A DNA stretch of 64,000 nucleotides, from positions 1-64,000 of the forward strand of contig JAKAKL010000054.1 of NCBI GenBank assembly GCA_021824565.1, read 5' to 3'. Origin of the DNA: Bacteroidota bacterium (lineage in GTDB: Bacteria; Bacteroidota; Ignavibacteria; Ignavibacteriales; Ignavibacteriaceae). A program made the translations under genes and the position numbers. The notes beneath the pieces are model-generated. The model did not search any database, was not told the DNA's origin, and saw only the letters and a list, made by a program, of their open reading frames with translations. Positions 25,349 to 36,319 of the stretch are shown here, one piece after another (the stretch's first letter is position 1; every line of letters starts with the position of its first letter).

Positions 25349-26266
25349 GTGTTTCCTATCAGGATAAAAATATTTTTAGTCTATGCGCTTATATGCCTAA
25401 TCTGGGGAACCACCTGGTTAGCGATACGAACAAGCCTGGGATCATTAACTCCCCTTTTATCTGCGGGATTAAGATTTACTTCCGCTTCAGTTTTATTATT
25501 GGTCCTTTTAAAGATCAAAAAGATTAATATCCAGAAAGATAAACGCTCGATTCAATTGTATCTTGTATTGATTTTACTTTGGTACTCCGTACCTTACGCT
25601 TTAGTTTATTGGGCTGAACAATTTATTCCATCCGGGCTTGCTTCCGTATTATATGCGATTGAGCCTTTCTTTATAATCTTGTTTTCATATTTATATATAT
25701 CATCCGAAAAGATAAGCTTCTTTAATTTCAGCGGAATTATTCTTGGGTTTGCCGGGATACTTGTAATTTTTTCAGATACGTTAAAATTAAATTATAACTC
25801 TTATACTTTAGGCATTTGCGCAATTATATTAAGCGCGTGTATGCAGGCTATAAATGCCGTTATTATTAAAAAGTATGGCGAACATTTAAATCCTTTAAGT
25901 ATGAATTTTGTTCCTATGTTATTTGCCGGCGTCATGCTGTGCATCCTAGGATTCTTCCTTGAAGACATGAGTAAAGTAAGATTCGACATGTCCGCCGTTG
26001 GTTCTGTTTTATATTTAGCTCTGTTCGGAAGCATAATAGCGAACACTTCTTTTTACTGGCTTCTAAAAAGGATTAGTGTTGTTATAATCTCTTTAATTTC
26101 ATTCATCACTCCGATTATTGCGCTTTATGTCGGCTGGGTATTTTATTATGAGAAGCTTACTGCAAATGAACTGATCGGAAGTATATTGGTGCTTTTAGGT
26201 CTCTTATGGGCTAACTCAGAAAATACTATACGATCAACCTTACTTAAAAAAGAAACCGGGCACTGA
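25349..26266 (+). CDS. EamA-family (DMT) transporter
   Basis: A 305-residue carrier with ten membrane segments. 'ALICLIWGTTWLAIRTSLGSLTPLLSAGLRF' at the start and the second EamA repeat 'LALFGSIIANTSFYWLLKRISVVIISLISFITPIIALYVGWVFYYEKLTANE' near the end are diagnostic. It is a probable exporter of metabolites; the substrate is unknown. It is only distantly similar to the EamA protein at 18628-19536 (different lengths of the loops and of the C-terminus), so this is not a recent duplication. GTG start at 25349 with GGAAG a few bases upstream; no in-frame ATG fits. Confidence 0.88.
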   Translation: MFPIRIKIFLVYALICLIWGTTWLAIRTSLGSLTPLLSAGLRFTSASVLLLVLLKIKKINIQKDKRSIQLYLVLILLWYSVPYALVYWAEQFIPSGLASVLYAIEPFFIILFSYLYISSEKISFFNFSGIILGFAGILVIFSDTLKLNYNSYTLGICAIILSACMQAINAVIIKKYGEHLNPLSMNFVPMLFAGVMLCILGFFLEDMSKVRFDMSAVGSVLYLALFGSIIANTSFYWLLKRISVVIISLISFITPIIALYVGWVFYYEKLTANELIGSILVLLGLLWANSENTIRSTLLKKETGH

Positions 26267-26603
26267 ATAAAGAATTTGCTCTTACTTTGCGGCTGAATAT
26301 CAATAGAAAAATAATCTGTACTCATTTTTTAAGAATGTGATTAACCTGCAAGTACAGCGGGCAAGAAAAATTTATTCTCATCAACAAAAGGCGAAATAAT
26401 TATTTTATCAGTAGATATTTAGCATTACTTTGTATCTGCGCTTTGTTTTGCTCTGCTCAAAAAGTTTAAAACTTGATCCAAAGGATTGCTGATAACAGTA
26501 TTATCTAATTAACAACAGATTAAGAGGTAGGATGAAAGTTCTTCTACAAGCATTTCGCTTAACAATATCTAAAATGAATATCCAACTTCGCCGGGAGTAA
26601 AAC
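26267..26603. other. Gene-free intergenic stretch
   Basis: These 337 bases lie between the convergent EamA and atpC genes. I find no ORF or repeat apart from the terminator that follows. Confidence 0.5.
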
Positions 26604-26631
26604 AAAAAAAGCAGAGCCGTAAAACTCTGCT
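26604..26631 (-). terminator. Terminator of the atpDC / lipoate block
   Basis: On the minus strand AGCAGAG / CTCTGCT forms a 7-bp stem with an 8-base loop, followed by seven T residues. It is 30 bases past the atpC stop. The hairpin is symmetrical enough to act on both strands. Confidence 0.8.
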
Positions 26632-26662
26632 TCTTTAATGATCTCAAACTAATTTATTTATT

Positions 26663-27076
26663 CTAATGATTAACCAAATTCTTTTCTGCTAATTTAATTC
26701 TATTCATCGCTCTCGCGAGAGAAGCTTCAGCGCGTGCTACGTTTAGATTTTCCTCCCTTTCCTGTAACCTCTTCTGCGCCCTCTCCAGCGCGCGTCGAGC
26801 GCGGTCTACATCTATATTCTCAACCGCTTCAACGGAATCGGCTAATATCCTTACCCTATTCTTCATGACTTCAACTGTACCGCCGCTCGTTGCAAAATAT
26901 CCGGCGGTCTTATCCGTCTTTTCGATCTTTATTGCTCCGATCTCTAACGTACTTATTATCGGCGCGTGGTTCTGCAAAACCTGGAAACTGCCGAGCGTTC
27001 CCGGTACAGTTACGGCATTCACCTCACCGCTGTAAAAAGATTTTGACGGGGTTATTATTTCTAAAAATAAGCTCAT
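26663..27076 (-). CDS. atpC: F0F1 ATP synthase epsilon subunit
   Basis: A 137-residue epsilon subunit. The N-terminal beta-barrel 'LEIITPSKSFYSGEVNAVTVPGTLGSFQVLQNHAPIISTLEIGAIKIE' is followed by the C-terminal two-helix hairpin 'DRARRALERAQKRLQEREENLNVARAEASLARAMNRIKLA'. It couples the catalytic head to the rotor and inhibits ATP hydrolysis. It starts 3 bases after atpD ends. The other ATP synthase subunits are not nearby; a detached atpDC pair is the usual arrangement in Bacteroidota and Chlorobi. Confidence 0.96.
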   Translation of the reverse strand: MSLFLEIITPSKSFYSGEVNAVTVPGTLGSFQVLQNHAPIISTLEIGAIKIEKTDKTAGYFATSGGTVEVMKNRVRILADSVEAVENIDVDRARRALERAQKRLQEREENLNVARAEASLARAMNRIKLAEKNLVNH

Positions 27077-27079
27077 CTT

Positions 27080-28498
<1,419 letters not shown>

Positions 28499-28570
28499 CT
28501 ATCTAAAATTTGGTTGCCAAATTTAATTATAAGCATAAGATTATACAAATATTTTCTTCATCAAAATAAA

Positions 28571-29479
28571 TTAAAATATCGCTCTCGCATGCCGGTCGGC
28601 GTGGTACGAGCTTCTAACAAGCGGAGATGATTCCACGATCTTAAATCCCATCTTTAATCCTTCGTCATGATACATGTTGAATTCTTCCGGCGTTACGAAT
28701 CTGTCTACCGGCAGATGCATCTTCGTAGGCTGCAAGTATTGTCCGATTGTTAGAATGTCGCAGCCATGTTCTGCAAGGTCTTTCATTAAAGATAAAACTT
28801 CTTCAGGTTTTTCGCCGATGCCGACCATGATCCCGCTCTTTGTTCTTAGATATTTACCCTTGAACCATCTGATCAATTCCAGGCTTCGTTCATACTTTGC
28901 CTGCGGGCGAACGGCGTGATATAATCTCGGAACGGTTTCAAGATTATGATTAAGAATATCCGGCGGGTTTTTCATAATTATTTTGAATGCTTCTTCGTCG
29001 CCTTTGAAATCCGGTATCAAGATTTCTACTGTTGTATCGGGCATATCTTCATTTATTAATCTTACCAATTCGCTGAAGATGGATGCACCGCCGTCTTTAA
29101 GTTCGTCGCGGTTGACTGAAGTGATTACAACGTGCTTAAGTCCTAATTCTTTTACTGAATCTGCAACACGTCTCGGTTCATTAAGATCGAGTTCTGTCGG
29201 AAGCCCGGTTTTAATATTGCAGAATCCGCAGCTTCTCGTGCATGTATCTCCGAGTATCATAAAAGTCGCGGAGCGGTGGTTCCAGCATTCGGCGATGTTA
29301 GGACATCTGGCTTCTTCACAGACGGTATGAAGATGCTGTTTGCGCATAAGATTCTTTACGTCGCTGTAATTTTCTCCAGTTGGAAGTTTTACTTTAAGCC
29401 ATTCCGGTCTTTTACCAAGCGGCGTCTTTATTTTCTCCGATTCTTCTTTAAAATTCCTCTGATGCTGATTTATTACCAT
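28571..29479 (-). CDS. lipA: Lipoyl synthase
   Basis: A 302-residue radical-SAM enzyme that inserts two sulphur atoms into protein-bound octanoyl groups. The auxiliary cluster cysteines are in 'CEEARCPNIAECW' and the radical-SAM CxxxCxxC is in 'GDTCTRSCGFCNI'. The C-terminal serine motif 'SSPLVRSSYHADRH' supplies the serine ligand of the auxiliary cluster. It lies 57 bases after the E2 gene in a minus-strand run lpdA-lipB-E1-E2-lipA, so the maturation enzyme is co-expressed with its substrate protein. Start: ATG 29479. Confidence 0.96.
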   Translation of the reverse strand: MVINQHQRNFKEESEKIKTPLGKRPEWLKVKLPTGENYSDVKNLMRKQHLHTVCEEARCPNIAECWNHRSATFMILGDTCTRSCGFCNIKTGLPTELDLNEPRRVADSVKELGLKHVVITSVNRDELKDGGASIFSELVRLINEDMPDTTVEILIPDFKGDEEAFKIIMKNPPDILNHNLETVPRLYHAVRPQAKYERSLELIRWFKGKYLRTKSGIMVGIGEKPEEVLSLMKDLAEHGCDILTIGQYLQPTKMHLPVDRFVTPEEFNMYHDEGLKMGFKIVESSPLVRSSYHADRHARAIF

Positions 29480-29495
29480 TTTATTTTTCCATTAT

Positions 29496-29534
29496 CTTAA
29501 ACTTAATCTTGAACTTAAACTTAAACTTGAACTT
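29496..29534 (-). repeat. Hexanucleotide repeat in the E2-lipA gap
   Basis: Six to seven hexamers of the type AAGTTY/TTTAAG (plus strand CTTAAA, CTTAAT, CTTGAA, CTTAAA, CTTAAA, CTTGAA, CTTGTT) fill most of the 57-base spacer between E2 and lipA. They may alter spacing or translation of lipA. Confidence 0.7.
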
Positions 29535-29536
29535 GT

Positions 29537-31258
29537 TTATATCTCACTGCTGTCAAAATTCTCTAAGCTATCCTTTAGAAACTTCAGAAACTTTCCGCCG
29601 AGCATTCCGTCGACGAGACGATGATCGTGCGACAGCGTTAAAGCCATAATTGGTTTGATCGCGATTGTGTCTGCGCCGTCTACCTCAACCACAACAGGTT
29701 TCTTGACCACCGTACCTACTCCAAGTATAGCAACCTCCGGCTGATTTATTATCGGTGTACCGAAGATAGTTCCGAACACCCCGTAGTTTGTAATTGTAAA
29801 AGTCCCGCTTGTAATATCGTCCGGGGTTAATTTCTTTGTACGCGCTCTTACTGCAAGATCATTTATTGAGCGCGCCAGTCCTATCAAGCTTTTATCATTC
29901 GCCGCTTTAATGTTAGGGACTATCAAACCTGTTGGCTCGACCGCGACTGCAATTCCAAGGTTGATAAATTTTTTCTTTACAATCGACGAGCCTTCGATCG
30001 AAGCGTTGATCAAAGGAAATTGCTGCAATCCTTTTACGCAAGCTCTCGCGATGAAAGGCATGTAGGTTAATTTTATGTTCTCTTTCTTCTGAAACTCATC
30101 GCGTTTTCTTTGAATGAAATTATAAATCCTGCTCATATCAACTTCAAGCATCGCAGAAACATGCACCGAAGTATCCCGGCTGTTTACCATGTGCTGCATT
30201 ATTTTCTGCCTTATGTTATCCATCGAAATAATTTCAACATCGCTTGAAGAATATGACGGCTGCACCGAAGAATAATTGTACGAAGCAGGCGCAGTCTCTT
30301 CTGCAATCGTTTTGACCGGTTCTTTTGCCGTCTGCGGCGCATTTGTTTTAGCTACCGCTCGATTTTCAATATAGCTCAGTATATCTTTTTTCGTAACTCT
30401 GCCTTCAAGACCGGTTCCTTTTATTTGTGCAATCTCATCAAAGCTTACATTTTCTTTTCGAGCAATATTTAATACCAGCGGAGATAGGAACGAACTTACT
30501 TTCCCCTGAGTATTGGCGGTTGTCAGATTAACGGACGAAAAGTTATCATGCATAGAAACAGGTTCTTCAACATTGTCAATCGTTGCCGGCGTTTGAATTT
30601 TTTCTTCTGCAGGCGGCGCAGGTTTTTCTTTTGCTGTGTACACTGATGAACCGGTAGATAATTTTGCTACTACCGTTCCTACTTCAACCGTTTCCTGCTC
30701 GGCGACTAATATTTCTGCAAGTACTCCTTCAGCCGGAGATGGAACTTCCGTGTCTACTTTATCCGTGCTTATCTCAAAAATTGTTTCATCCTTCTTTATC
30801 TTTTCGCCGACTTTCTTATGCCACTTAATTATTGTTCCTTCCATAACCGATTCACCCATCTTCGGCATTTGAATAGAAAGAAGTTCTACGGCAGATTCTT
30901 TTACCGCATTTTGATTTTTATTTTCATCATCGTGAGATTTTTCTTCCGCTTGATGAACCTGGCTTACATCTTTCATAACCGGCTGAACATTTTGCACCAG
31001 CTGTTCTGCATGGTTCTCGTTGCCGTCATTTATTACAGCGACAACTGTCCCGACAGGCACCGTGTCTCCTTCATTAAATTTTATTTCCGAAAGAACGCCT
31101 TCTGAAGGTGAAGGAATTTCAGTATCGACTTTATCGGTGCTTATTTCAAAAATAACTTCATCGCGCTTAACCGCGTCGCCGACTTTCTTATGCCATTTAA
31201 TGATCGTGCCTTCATTTACGCTCTCGCCCATTTTAGGCATTATAATATCCATCTTCAA
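29537..31258 (-). CDS. 2-oxoacid dehydrogenase E2 (dihydrolipoamide acyltransferase), two lipoyl domains
   Basis: A 573-residue E2. Two lipoyl domains (about residues 1-78 and 124-200) each carry the lysine in 'EISTDKVDTE(I/V)PSP'. A peripheral-subunit-binding domain follows ('SPLVLNIARKENVSFDEIAQIKGTGLEGRVTKKDIL', about 258-297), then the catalytic domain with the active-site 'LSHDHRLVDG' near the C-terminus. It transfers acyl groups from lipoyl to CoA and forms the core of the complex. Ala/Pro/Glu-rich linkers join the domains. It lies 23 bases after E1. Acyl specificity (acetyl versus branched-chain) is not readable with certainty. Confidence 0.94.
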   Translation of the reverse strand: MKMDIIMPKMGESVNEGTIIKWHKKVGDAVKRDEVIFEISTDKVDTEIPSPSEGVLSEIKFNEGDTVPVGTVVAVINDGNENHAEQLVQNVQPVMKDVSQVHQAEEKSHDDENKNQNAVKESAVELLSIQMPKMGESVMEGTIIKWHKKVGEKIKKDETIFEISTDKVDTEVPSPAEGVLAEILVAEQETVEVGTVVAKLSTGSSVYTAKEKPAPPAEEKIQTPATIDNVEEPVSMHDNFSSVNLTTANTQGKVSSFLSPLVLNIARKENVSFDEIAQIKGTGLEGRVTKKDILSYIENRAVAKTNAPQTAKEPVKTIAEETAPASYNYSSVQPSYSSSDVEIISMDNIRQKIMQHMVNSRDTSVHVSAMLEVDMSRIYNFIQRKRDEFQKKENIKLTYMPFIARACVKGLQQFPLINASIEGSSIVKKKFINLGIAVAVEPTGLIVPNIKAANDKSLIGLARSINDLAVRARTKKLTPDDITSGTFTITNYGVFGTIFGTPIINQPEVAILGVGTVVKKPVVVEVDGADTIAIKPIMALTLSHDHRLVDGMLGGKFLKFLKDSLENFDSSEI

Positions 31259-31281
31259 ACTCCTACGTTCGATTTATTAAT

Positions 31282-33417
31282 TTAAAACTCTAAAAGTTGT
31301 TTAATACTGTTATAAATTTCTTCGCGGTTTGGAAGAACTGCATTTTCAAGTATCGGCGAATAAGGGACATGACAATCTTTCGCGGCTATTCTCTTTACCG
31401 GTCCATCTAAAAACTGGAAACAATTATCCGAAATCCTTGCCGCTATTTCCGCACCGAATCCTCCGGTCAATGTATCTTCGTGAACAACAATAGCTTTATT
31501 AGTTTTTTTAACCGAATTAAAAATTGTTTCCTCATCAAGCGGATTTATTGTTCTTAGATCAATAACTTCAACTGAATAGCCTTCGTCATCAAGCTTCCGT
31601 GCGGCGAATAAAGAATCCCACATAGAAACACCATAAGATATAACCGTAAGATCATTTCCTTCTTTTACTACTTTTGCTTTTCCAAACGGAACTAGGTAAT
31701 CTTTATCCGGCGAAGGCGACATTGCAAAGCTTTGCCTGTATAATCCTTTATGCTCGCAGAAAAGTACCGGATCGTTTATCCTGCATGCAGTCTTTAGCAA
31801 TCCTTTCGCGTCAGCAGCATTTGACGGATAGGCAATCATGATGCCGGGAATATGAGCAAAGATTGATTCAATATTCTGGCTGTGGTATAAGCCGCCGTGA
31901 ATATATCCGCCGACAGCCACACGCGTTACAACCGGCGCTGACCAAGTATTATTCGATCTATATCTGATAGTCGAAAGTTCATCTTTGAACTGCATAAAAG
32001 CCGGCCAGATATAATCGCCGAATTGTATTTCTACGACTGGCTTCAGTCCTGTCAATGCCATCCCGGTTGCAACTCCCATTATACTTGCTTCTGCAAGAGG
32101 CGAGTTGAAAACCCTGTCGAAACCGAATTTAGTTGAAAGACCTTTGGTTGCCGTAAACACTCCGCCTTTACTATCGGCAACATCTTCACCGAAAATATAA
32201 ATCTTGCTGTTCAATTCCATTTCTTCATGAAGCGCGTGGTTGATTGCGTCAACCATAACAACCGGTTTACCTGACGGCTTCGTTTTTTCATATTCTAATT
32301 TTTCCTTTGCTCCGCTTTCATCAAGTACAAAATGCACCGCGGTTTTAGGATCAGGATCTTTTTCTTTTAATGCTCCTTCCGCAGCTTGGTCTACTTCCTC
32401 GTGTATTACTTTCTTCAGTTCATCATATTCATCTTTTGTAATAATATTTTTTGAAATTAATTCTCTCGATAGTTTTTCGATGGGGCATTTTCTTAGATCT
32501 TCTTCCAGCTCTTTTGAATCTCTGTATTTCTTCTGATCATCGGAAGACGAATGAGAGAAAAGGCGAACTACCTCTGCCTCAATCAGAGCCGGACCTTTTC
32601 CTTTTTTAATATATTCAATAGCTTCCTGAACCGCTTGATAAGATTCGTTAAAATTAGTGCCGTCTATTTTGAGTCTAAAAAGATTTTCATAGCCAGCCAT
32701 CATCTCAGCGATAGAATTATCTTTGCCTCCGGTTTGTTGTTCAACGGGAACAGAGATCGCATATTTATTATTTTCAATTAAAAAAAGGACTGGCAGTTTT
32801 TCTCTGCTCGCCCAGTTTATGGCTTCATGAAATTCACCCTGGCTTGTTGTGCCTTCGCCGCTGCTGACGTAAGAAACATTATGTTCGCCGCGCTTAACCA
32901 TTGCTAAAGCAGCTCCAACCGCATTTAGAAATTGAGTGCCTGTCGGGCTTGACTGCGACGGAAGATTTATGCGGGATAATCCCCAGTGACAAGGAAGCTG
33001 TCTTCCTCCCGAGGACGGATCATTTTCTTTAGCAAAGCATTGAGAGAAAAATTCCGACGGCTTTAGTCCGGCGGATAATACAACGGCTAAATCTCTGTAA
33101 TAAGGGAACAGCCAATCCTTTTCAGGATCGAGTGAAATACCAACGGCAACCTGCACAGCTTCATGCCCTGAGCCTGCAATATGAAAAAAGGTTTTCCCCT
33201 GGCGAAGCAGGTTCATCGCTTTGTTATCGATCTCGCGTGAAAGCTGCATGATCCTTAATGACTTTAACAAATCTTCTTTGCTTAAAGAATAATATTTAAC
33301 AGAATCATTTTTAATCGACTCAGATTTCCCGTTTCCATTGCCCGAACGATCATTTTTATTGAAATACAAAATTGGCTTTTCAACTGAACCATTTTTTGAT
33401 GAATTCTTTTTAGCCAT
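31282..33417 (-). CDS. 2-oxoacid dehydrogenase E1, fused alpha-beta subunit
   Basis: A 711-residue thiamine-diphosphate enzyme that joins E1-alpha (about residues 45-370) and E1-beta (about 385-711) in one chain. The alpha part shows 'GHEAVQVAVG' and the ThDP/Mg motif 'SSGEGTTSQGEFHEAINWASREKLPVLFLIENNKYAISVP'. The beta part shows 'EDVADSKGGVFTATKGL' and 'ISYGVSMWDSL...VEVIDLRTINPLDEETI'. It decarboxylates a 2-oxoacid (pyruvate or branched-chain) and acylates the E2 lipoyl arm. The fusion is frequent in Bacteroidota. The first 35 residues are polar and low in complexity. Start: ATG 33417 with AAAGG upstream. Confidence 0.94.
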   Translation of the reverse strand: MAKKNSSKNGSVEKPILYFNKNDRSGNGNGKSESIKNDSVKYYSLSKEDLLKSLRIMQLSREIDNKAMNLLRQGKTFFHIAGSGHEAVQVAVGISLDPEKDWLFPYYRDLAVVLSAGLKPSEFFSQCFAKENDPSSGGRQLPCHWGLSRINLPSQSSPTGTQFLNAVGAALAMVKRGEHNVSYVSSGEGTTSQGEFHEAINWASREKLPVLFLIENNKYAISVPVEQQTGGKDNSIAEMMAGYENLFRLKIDGTNFNESYQAVQEAIEYIKKGKGPALIEAEVVRLFSHSSSDDQKKYRDSKELEEDLRKCPIEKLSRELISKNIITKDEYDELKKVIHEEVDQAAEGALKEKDPDPKTAVHFVLDESGAKEKLEYEKTKPSGKPVVMVDAINHALHEEMELNSKIYIFGEDVADSKGGVFTATKGLSTKFGFDRVFNSPLAEASIMGVATGMALTGLKPVVEIQFGDYIWPAFMQFKDELSTIRYRSNNTWSAPVVTRVAVGGYIHGGLYHSQNIESIFAHIPGIMIAYPSNAADAKGLLKTACRINDPVLFCEHKGLYRQSFAMSPSPDKDYLVPFGKAKVVKEGNDLTVISYGVSMWDSLFAARKLDDEGYSVEVIDLRTINPLDEETIFNSVKKTNKAIVVHEDTLTGGFGAEIAARISDNCFQFLDGPVKRIAAKDCHVPYSPILENAVLPNREEIYNSIKQLLEF

Positions 33418-33428
33418 TACAAACCTTT

Positions 33429-34127
33429 CTAATTTACAATTTGTAAAATTGACGAATACAAAATTTCTTTTCTAATTCTATTTACGTCCGTATATTCAAA
33501 TATTTCTTCGAAGTTTCTTATTAATAAATTCTTTACTTCGTTTATATCTACTTCACTACCTAATTCTTTCTGCAATGAAGTAACTTCTTTATCGGAAATA
33601 CCGCAAGGAATAATTCCGTTGAAAAGAGAAAGATCAGTATTTACATTAAACGCAAACCCGTGCATTGTTATCCAGCGGCTGACCTTTATACCGATGGCAG
33701 CTATCTTTCTATTTTCTATCCAGACGCCGGTATATTTTGGTTCGCGCACAGCCGTTAGTCCGTAATATTCGCATGTCTTTATTATTATTTCTTCAAGGGC
33801 CCGCAAATATTTGTGAGTATCAAGCTGCCAGCTATTTAAATTTATAATCGGGTAGCCGACAATTTGCCCTGGACCATGATATGTAATATCGCCGCCTCTA
33901 TCAATATCATAAACCGATATTTTATTTTGAGCGATATATTCTTCGGAGCCTATTAAATTTTTTTTATCGGCAATTTTCCCGAGTGTATAAGTGTTGGGAT
34001 GTTCGAGAAGAAAAAATATATCGTCGATTTTATTCTGGCTTCTAAGCTCTAAAATTTCTTTTTGTAAATCCCAGGCTTCTTTGTAATCGATAAAGCCAAG
34101 GTCGCAAACAGTTAATCTTTTTTCCAT
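33429..34127 (-). CDS. lipB: Octanoyl-[acyl-carrier-protein]:protein octanoyltransferase
   Basis: A 232-residue LipB. The family motif 'RGGDITYHGPGQIVGYPI' (about 81-98), the lysine-containing 'KIAAIGIKVSRWITMHGFAFNV' and the catalytic cysteine in 'GIIPCGISDKEVTSL' are all present. It moves octanoate from ACP to the lipoyl-domain lysine, the step before LipA. It is located 11 bases upstream of E1 and 18 bases after lpdA, within the same operon as its target E2. Start: ATG 34127. Confidence 0.95.
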   Translation of the reverse strand: MEKRLTVCDLGFIDYKEAWDLQKEILELRSQNKIDDIFFLLEHPNTYTLGKIADKKNLIGSEEYIAQNKISVYDIDRGGDITYHGPGQIVGYPIINLNSWQLDTHKYLRALEEIIIKTCEYYGLTAVREPKYTGVWIENRKIAAIGIKVSRWITMHGFAFNVNTDLSLFNGIIPCGISDKEVTSLQKELGSEVDINEVKNLLIRNFEEIFEYTDVNRIRKEILYSSILQIVN

Positions 34128-34145
34128 CTTTAAGCAAAGATAAAA

Positions 34146-35549
34146 TTAAATATGAATTGCTTCACCGTAAGCGGCAGCCGCGGCTTCCATAAGAGACTCA
34201 GACAACGTAGGATGAGCATGCACTGTTTTAAAAATTGATTCGCCCGTAGCTTCAAGAGATTTTGCCAGTCCAATTTCTGCAATCAGTTCGGTCGCTTCCG
34301 GTCCGATAATATGAGCGCCAAGTATCTCTCCGTATTTTGCATCGAATATTAATTTTACAAAGCCTTCTCTTTCGCCCACGGCAAAAGCTTTACCGCTCGC
34401 CATAAAAGGAAATTTCCCTACTTTGATTTCATAACCGGCTTCTTTTGCTTTTGCCTCAGTCAAGCCGATGCTTGCAACTTGCGGCTGGCAGTATGTGCAC
34501 CCGGGAATATTATTATAATCAATATCCGGCACTTCCAGTCCTTTAATTCTTTCTACGCAATGAATGCCTTCGTGAGAAGCAACGTGTGCAAGCCAGGGCG
34601 GACCAATAACATCGCCTATCGCATAAACGCCTTTAATATTCGTCTCGTATGTAGACTTGTTCACTTTTATATGGTTCTTGAATATTTCAACACCAAGTTC
34701 TTCAATGCCTATTCCTTCGATATTTCCTGTAACTCCAATTGCATTTAAAACTTTATCGGCAAAAAGTTCTTTCTTTTCACCTTTGATGTTGAGCGTTACT
34801 TTTACTTTGTCATTTTTGAGTTCTGCCTTTTCGACGACAGTCCTGGTATAAATTTCTATTCCGCGCTTCTTAAAATTTTTTGCAAGCGTGTCGGAAATTT
34901 CTGTATCTTCGATTGGAAGAATAGAATCAAGCATTTCAACGATTGTAACTTTAGTACCGAGGACCGAATAAAAATATGCAAACTCTACTCCGATCGCTCC
35001 CGCACCGATAACAATCAATTCCTTCGGCAGTACCGGCAGAATCATAGCTTCTGTACTGGTAATAATATTTTTTCTATCAACCGGTATCGAAGGAATCATT
35101 CTTGGGCGTGCGCCGGTAGCAATTATAATTTTATCCGCTGAAATAGTTTGAACTTTGTTGCCGGAATCATCAATGATTTCAATTTCATTTTTTGAAGAAA
35201 GTTTTCCAAATCCTTTTATTCTTTCTATCTTATTTTTTTTTACAAGCAGCTCTACGTTTTTTGTAATTCTATCGGAGATGTCTCTGCTTCGCGCTATAAT
35301 TCTAGAGAAATCAAATTCTAAACCTTGAACTTTAATCCCGAAATCAGCGGAATGATTTTTTAGGTTATCATAAATTTCCGCATTGCGTAAAAGCGATTTT
35401 GTAGGAATACAGCCCCAGTTGAGGCAAATTCCTCCCAATTTATCTTTGTCGATTACTGCAGTTTTGAATCCTAATTGAGCAGCCCGGATAGCCGCAACAT
35501 AGCCCCCCGGTCCGCCGCCTAAGACAGCAATATCAAATTGAAAACTCAT
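34146..35549 (-). CDS. lpdA: Dihydrolipoyl dehydrogenase (E3)
   Basis: A 467-residue FAD disulphide oxidoreductase. The FAD-binding motif 'AVLGGGPGGYVAAIRAAQLG' is at the N-terminus. The redox-active cysteines are C42 and C47 ('GGICLNWGCIPTKSLL'). The NAD-binding motif is 'VIGAGAIGVEFAYFYSVLG' and the C-terminal His-Glu pair is in 'VHAHPTLSES'. It reoxidises the E2 dihydrolipoyl group with NAD+. It is the first gene of the 2-oxoacid dehydrogenase/lipoylation operon, divergent from the MerR-type regulator across 288 bases. Start: ATG 35549. Confidence 0.96.
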   Translation of the reverse strand: MSFQFDIAVLGGGPGGYVAAIRAAQLGFKTAVIDKDKLGGICLNWGCIPTKSLLRNAEIYDNLKNHSADFGIKVQGLEFDFSRIIARSRDISDRITKNVELLVKKNKIERIKGFGKLSSKNEIEIIDDSGNKVQTISADKIIIATGARPRMIPSIPVDRKNIITSTEAMILPVLPKELIVIGAGAIGVEFAYFYSVLGTKVTIVEMLDSILPIEDTEISDTLAKNFKKRGIEIYTRTVVEKAELKNDKVKVTLNIKGEKKELFADKVLNAIGVTGNIEGIGIEELGVEIFKNHIKVNKSTYETNIKGVYAIGDVIGPPWLAHVASHEGIHCVERIKGLEVPDIDYNNIPGCTYCQPQVASIGLTEAKAKEAGYEIKVGKFPFMASGKAFAVGEREGFVKLIFDAKYGEILGAHIIGPEATELIAEIGLAKSLEATGESIFKTVHAHPTLSESLMEAAAAAYGEAIHI

Positions 35550-35795
35550 TTATTATGATACCTATTTTTTTTTAAGTGGTTGAGAAATATAAAGAACTAT
35601 ATTTTAAAATCGAAATTAAGTATTGATGTAGAATACTTATAAGAAATCAATTCTGACCGTTTAGTCATAATAAAAATCAATTTCTTTTTAGCCATTATAA
35701 AGAAAAAAGCCGGCAAGATTCCCACGGATGAAAAGGTTTATTTAATATTAAAAAGGTTTTTTAGTTAATTCAAAGTATTCGTTTTGGCAAGAGAA

Positions 35796-35815
35796 TTGAT
35801 ATTTATAAATGTCAA
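35796..35815 (+). promoter_or_regulatory. 20-bp palindrome at the MerR-type regulator promoter
   Basis: TTGATATTTA followed directly by TAAATGTCAA is an inverted repeat with one mismatch, 22 bases upstream of the regulator start. MerR proteins bind such dyads in the spacer of their own promoters, so autoregulation is plausible. The divergent lpdA promoter may lie further left in the same gap. Confidence 0.5.
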
Positions 35816-35837
35816 TTTTTATAAAGGTTATTAAGAA

Positions 35838-36284
35838 ATGTCAAAGGACGAAAACCAAAATCTTCCCATGCTCCCCATCAGGAACGCAGCAAAAATATTA
35901 GACATTTCAGTCCATACTTTAAGGATGTACGAAAGAGAAGGCTTGATAATTCCTTTCAAGAAGGAATCGAGCCACCGGCTTTATTCTTACTCAGATATCG
36001 AACGTTTGAAGTGCATTAGAAGAGCAATAAATGAAAGTAAAATTAGCATAGCGGGTATCAAAACTATTTACTCAATGATTCCATGCTATGAAATTATTAA
36101 CTGCAGTCAAACTGAAAGAGACAATTGCAAAGCTTTTCAAGAACATGAACAGCCTTGCTGGACCTACAATCATAAGAACAATCCATGTCATAAACGCGAA
36201 TGCAGAAGCTGCGAAGTTTACAATAACTATTCTGAGTGCGGGAAGATTAAAGATTTAATAAAAAATGTCCTTAGTCAAAATTAA
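35838..36284 (+). CDS. MerR-family regulator with cysteine-rich C-terminal domain
   Basis: A 148-residue regulator. The N-terminal MerR winged helix is clear ('LPIRNAAKILDISVHTLRMYEREGLIIPFKKESSHRLYSYSDIERLKCIRRAI', about 11-70). The C-terminal half holds nine cysteines, including 'CYEIINCSQTERDNC', 'QPCWTY' and 'CHKRECRSCEVY', a spacing suited to an Fe-S cluster or metal. It probably senses redox state, NO or a metal. It lies 35 bases upstream of the three-gene cytochrome operon on the same strand and is the obvious candidate regulator of it. Start: ATG 35838. Confidence 0.87.
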   Translation: MSKDENQNLPMLPIRNAAKILDISVHTLRMYEREGLIIPFKKESSHRLYSYSDIERLKCIRRAINESKISIAGIKTIYSMIPCYEIINCSQTERDNCKAFQEHEQPCWTYNHKNNPCHKRECRSCEVYNNYSECGKIKDLIKNVLSQN

Positions 36285-36319
36285 TACAGTCTTATTATTG
36301 AACTTAATCTTTTATCACG

